From a virus: a DNA stretch of 64,000 bases. The notes beneath the pieces were generated by a model that saw only the letters and a list, made by a program, of their open reading frames with translations, did no database searches and had not been told where the DNA came from. This document shows, one piece after another, positions 63,246 through 64,000 of this stretch. The number at the start of each line of letters is the position of its first letter. Positions within the stretch are counted from its first letter, which is position 1. The stretch is taken from positions 1-64,000 of IMG/VR virus record IMGVR_UViG_3300028196_001321; one strand, written 5' to 3'. The position numbers were made by a program, and so were the translations under genes.

Positions 63246-64000
63246 ATGGATTTCAGAACACTAATAAACAAACTTGATTCTTTCAATACGGAAGCCAAAA
63301 AAGAACCGGAGAGAATGACGTTTAGCGATGCAATTAATCATGTAAAGGATATTACTTTTACACCCCCAACACCGGCACAAAACGAATACAGTATTGCTAA
63401 TAATATAGCATTCAAAGGCAAAGACCTAACTGATCCAAAAGTAAGACTTGCATTATACCAAGACGAACTAAAACGCTCTCCAGGTAGATTACTAGGTGAA
63501 ATTGCACAACGTATTAAACCAACGTCAGATGCACAAATAGAATTAAGTATGTTCATTGGTGTACTCAGCGAAAAACAAAAAGGCACTTTGTCTAAAGAAG
63601 AACAAACACTTGCTTTTGAAGTTATTAAACAAGCCATACGTAATATGGATATTGAAAGAGATGCTGATCAAAGTACGTACAAAGATAGTGATGCACCTGA
63701 TGCATCTGAAATGGAATCAACAAATGAAGCAGAAAAGCGTTGGAAACAAACTAGTATGTCTCCACAAGAAGCAATAGCAAAATACGGCAAAGAAAACGTA
63801 AAAGTTAAAAAAGGTGCATTGCGTAATGGCGATGACATGGTAGAAGTATTTGTTGAATCAATGAATGAAGCAGGCTTTGACAGAGATAGTGTAACCTATG
63901 ATGAAGTATTACCATTTGTAAAGATGACTTACAAAACGTTACTAACTGATCTTCAAACTGCAAGAAAAGATATAGAAACTTACAAAGCAGGTGGCGACAC
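63246..64000 (+). CDS. Uncharacterised late protein, cut by the window edge
   Basis: An open frame of at least 251 codons runs off the right end without a stop. It begins MDFRTLINKLDSFNTEAKKE and is acidic and helical, with a Ser/Asp-rich stretch near residue 145. A late promoter and AAGGAGAG precede it. The size and late control fit a structural or assembly protein, but I cannot identify it. Confidence 0.78.
   Translation, partial: MDFRTLINKLDSFNTEAKKEPERMTFSDAINHVKDITFTPPTPAQNEYSIANNIAFKGKDLTDPKVRLALYQDELKRSPGRLLGEIAQRIKPTSDAQIELSMFIGVLSEKQKGTLSKEEQTLAFEVIKQAIRNMDIERDADQSTYKDSDAPDASEMESTNEAEKRWKQTSMSPQEAIAKYGKENVKVKKGALRNGDDMVEVFVESMNEAGFDRDSVTYDEVLPFVKMTYKTLLTDLQTARKDIETYKAGGD

Noticed and set aside
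1-64000. An integrated prophage or attachment site
   Set aside because: No integrase, attachment repeat, transposase or host flanking gene is visible; gene content is that of a lytic T4-like phage.

Overview
The window is a contiguous part of the genome of a tailed phage of the T4-like myovirus group that most likely infects a marine Gram-negative bacterium. The evidence is low GC content, dense gene packing with 1-30 nt overlaps, T4-type late promoter boxes (TAAATA), a clamp-loader ATPase, PhoH, MazG, a GroES-like co-chaperonin, long tail-fibre genes, a muramidase/spanin lysis set and eight tRNA genes. The heme oxygenase-bilin reductase pair, 2OG-Fe(II) oxygenases, speD, Nfu/IscA proteins, curli secretion proteins and a KDO pathway fit a phage of marine Alphaproteobacteria (SAR11-like) or cyanobacteria. 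The host assignment is inference. No terminase, capsid or polymerase gene lies in this window, so it is only part of the genome.

Layout. 0.1-8.1 kb: clpS, heme oxygenase and bilin reductase, two 2OG oxygenases, a nuclease-like protein, an early region with five tRNAs and a striking leader-peptide attenuator, nfuA, a class II aminoacyl-tRNA-synthetase-core enzyme beside an odd tRNA, speD and a Fis-type regulator. 8.2-16.3 kb: a curli-type secretion island (csgF, csgG, two curlin-repeat proteins, a FecR protein) ending in a CHASE2-adenylate cyclase. 16.3-17.4 kb: a minus-strand cassette of small membrane proteins. 17.5-26.8 kb: two ClpP proteases, tRNAs Arg, Leu and Ser, many small early proteins, a metallopeptidase and a fibre protein. 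26.8-33.7 kb: metabolic block (QueD-like, cupin, KdsA, KdsB, glycosyltransferase, phosphomannomutase-like HAD, UvdE, Cu/Zn SOD, SufT, IscA). 33.7-46.5 kb: tail fibres. 46.4-52.6 kb: replication and metabolism proteins (DnaE-like fragment, GroES, MazG, nucleotidase, cytidylyltransferase, clamp loader, ferredoxin, PhoH). 52.7-56.0 kb: structural proteins and the lysis cassette. 56.0-64.0 kb: DnaJ, peptide deformylase, ClpA, then small uncharacterised genes and an incomplete gene at the right edge.

Genes that appear to act together: ClpS, two ClpP and ClpA form a complete phage Clp system; heme oxygenase, bilin reductase and ferredoxin form a bilin pathway; Nfu, IscA and SufT serve Fe-S assembly; KdsA, KdsB, the HAD phosphatase-like protein and the glycosyltransferases could alter the host surface; CsgF, CsgG and the curlin-repeat proteins could export an amyloid.

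Regulation is unusually legible. Early promoters are near-consensus sigma70 sites with an almost invariant 17-bp spacer. In twelve genes the late box lies exactly 5 nt before the ATG, which predicts leaderless mRNAs. The best candidate for an undescribed system is at 5.0-5.4 kb: a 21-codon leader peptide with Trp and Cys codons and mutually exclusive hairpins in front of the genes for tRNA-Trp and tRNA-Cys.
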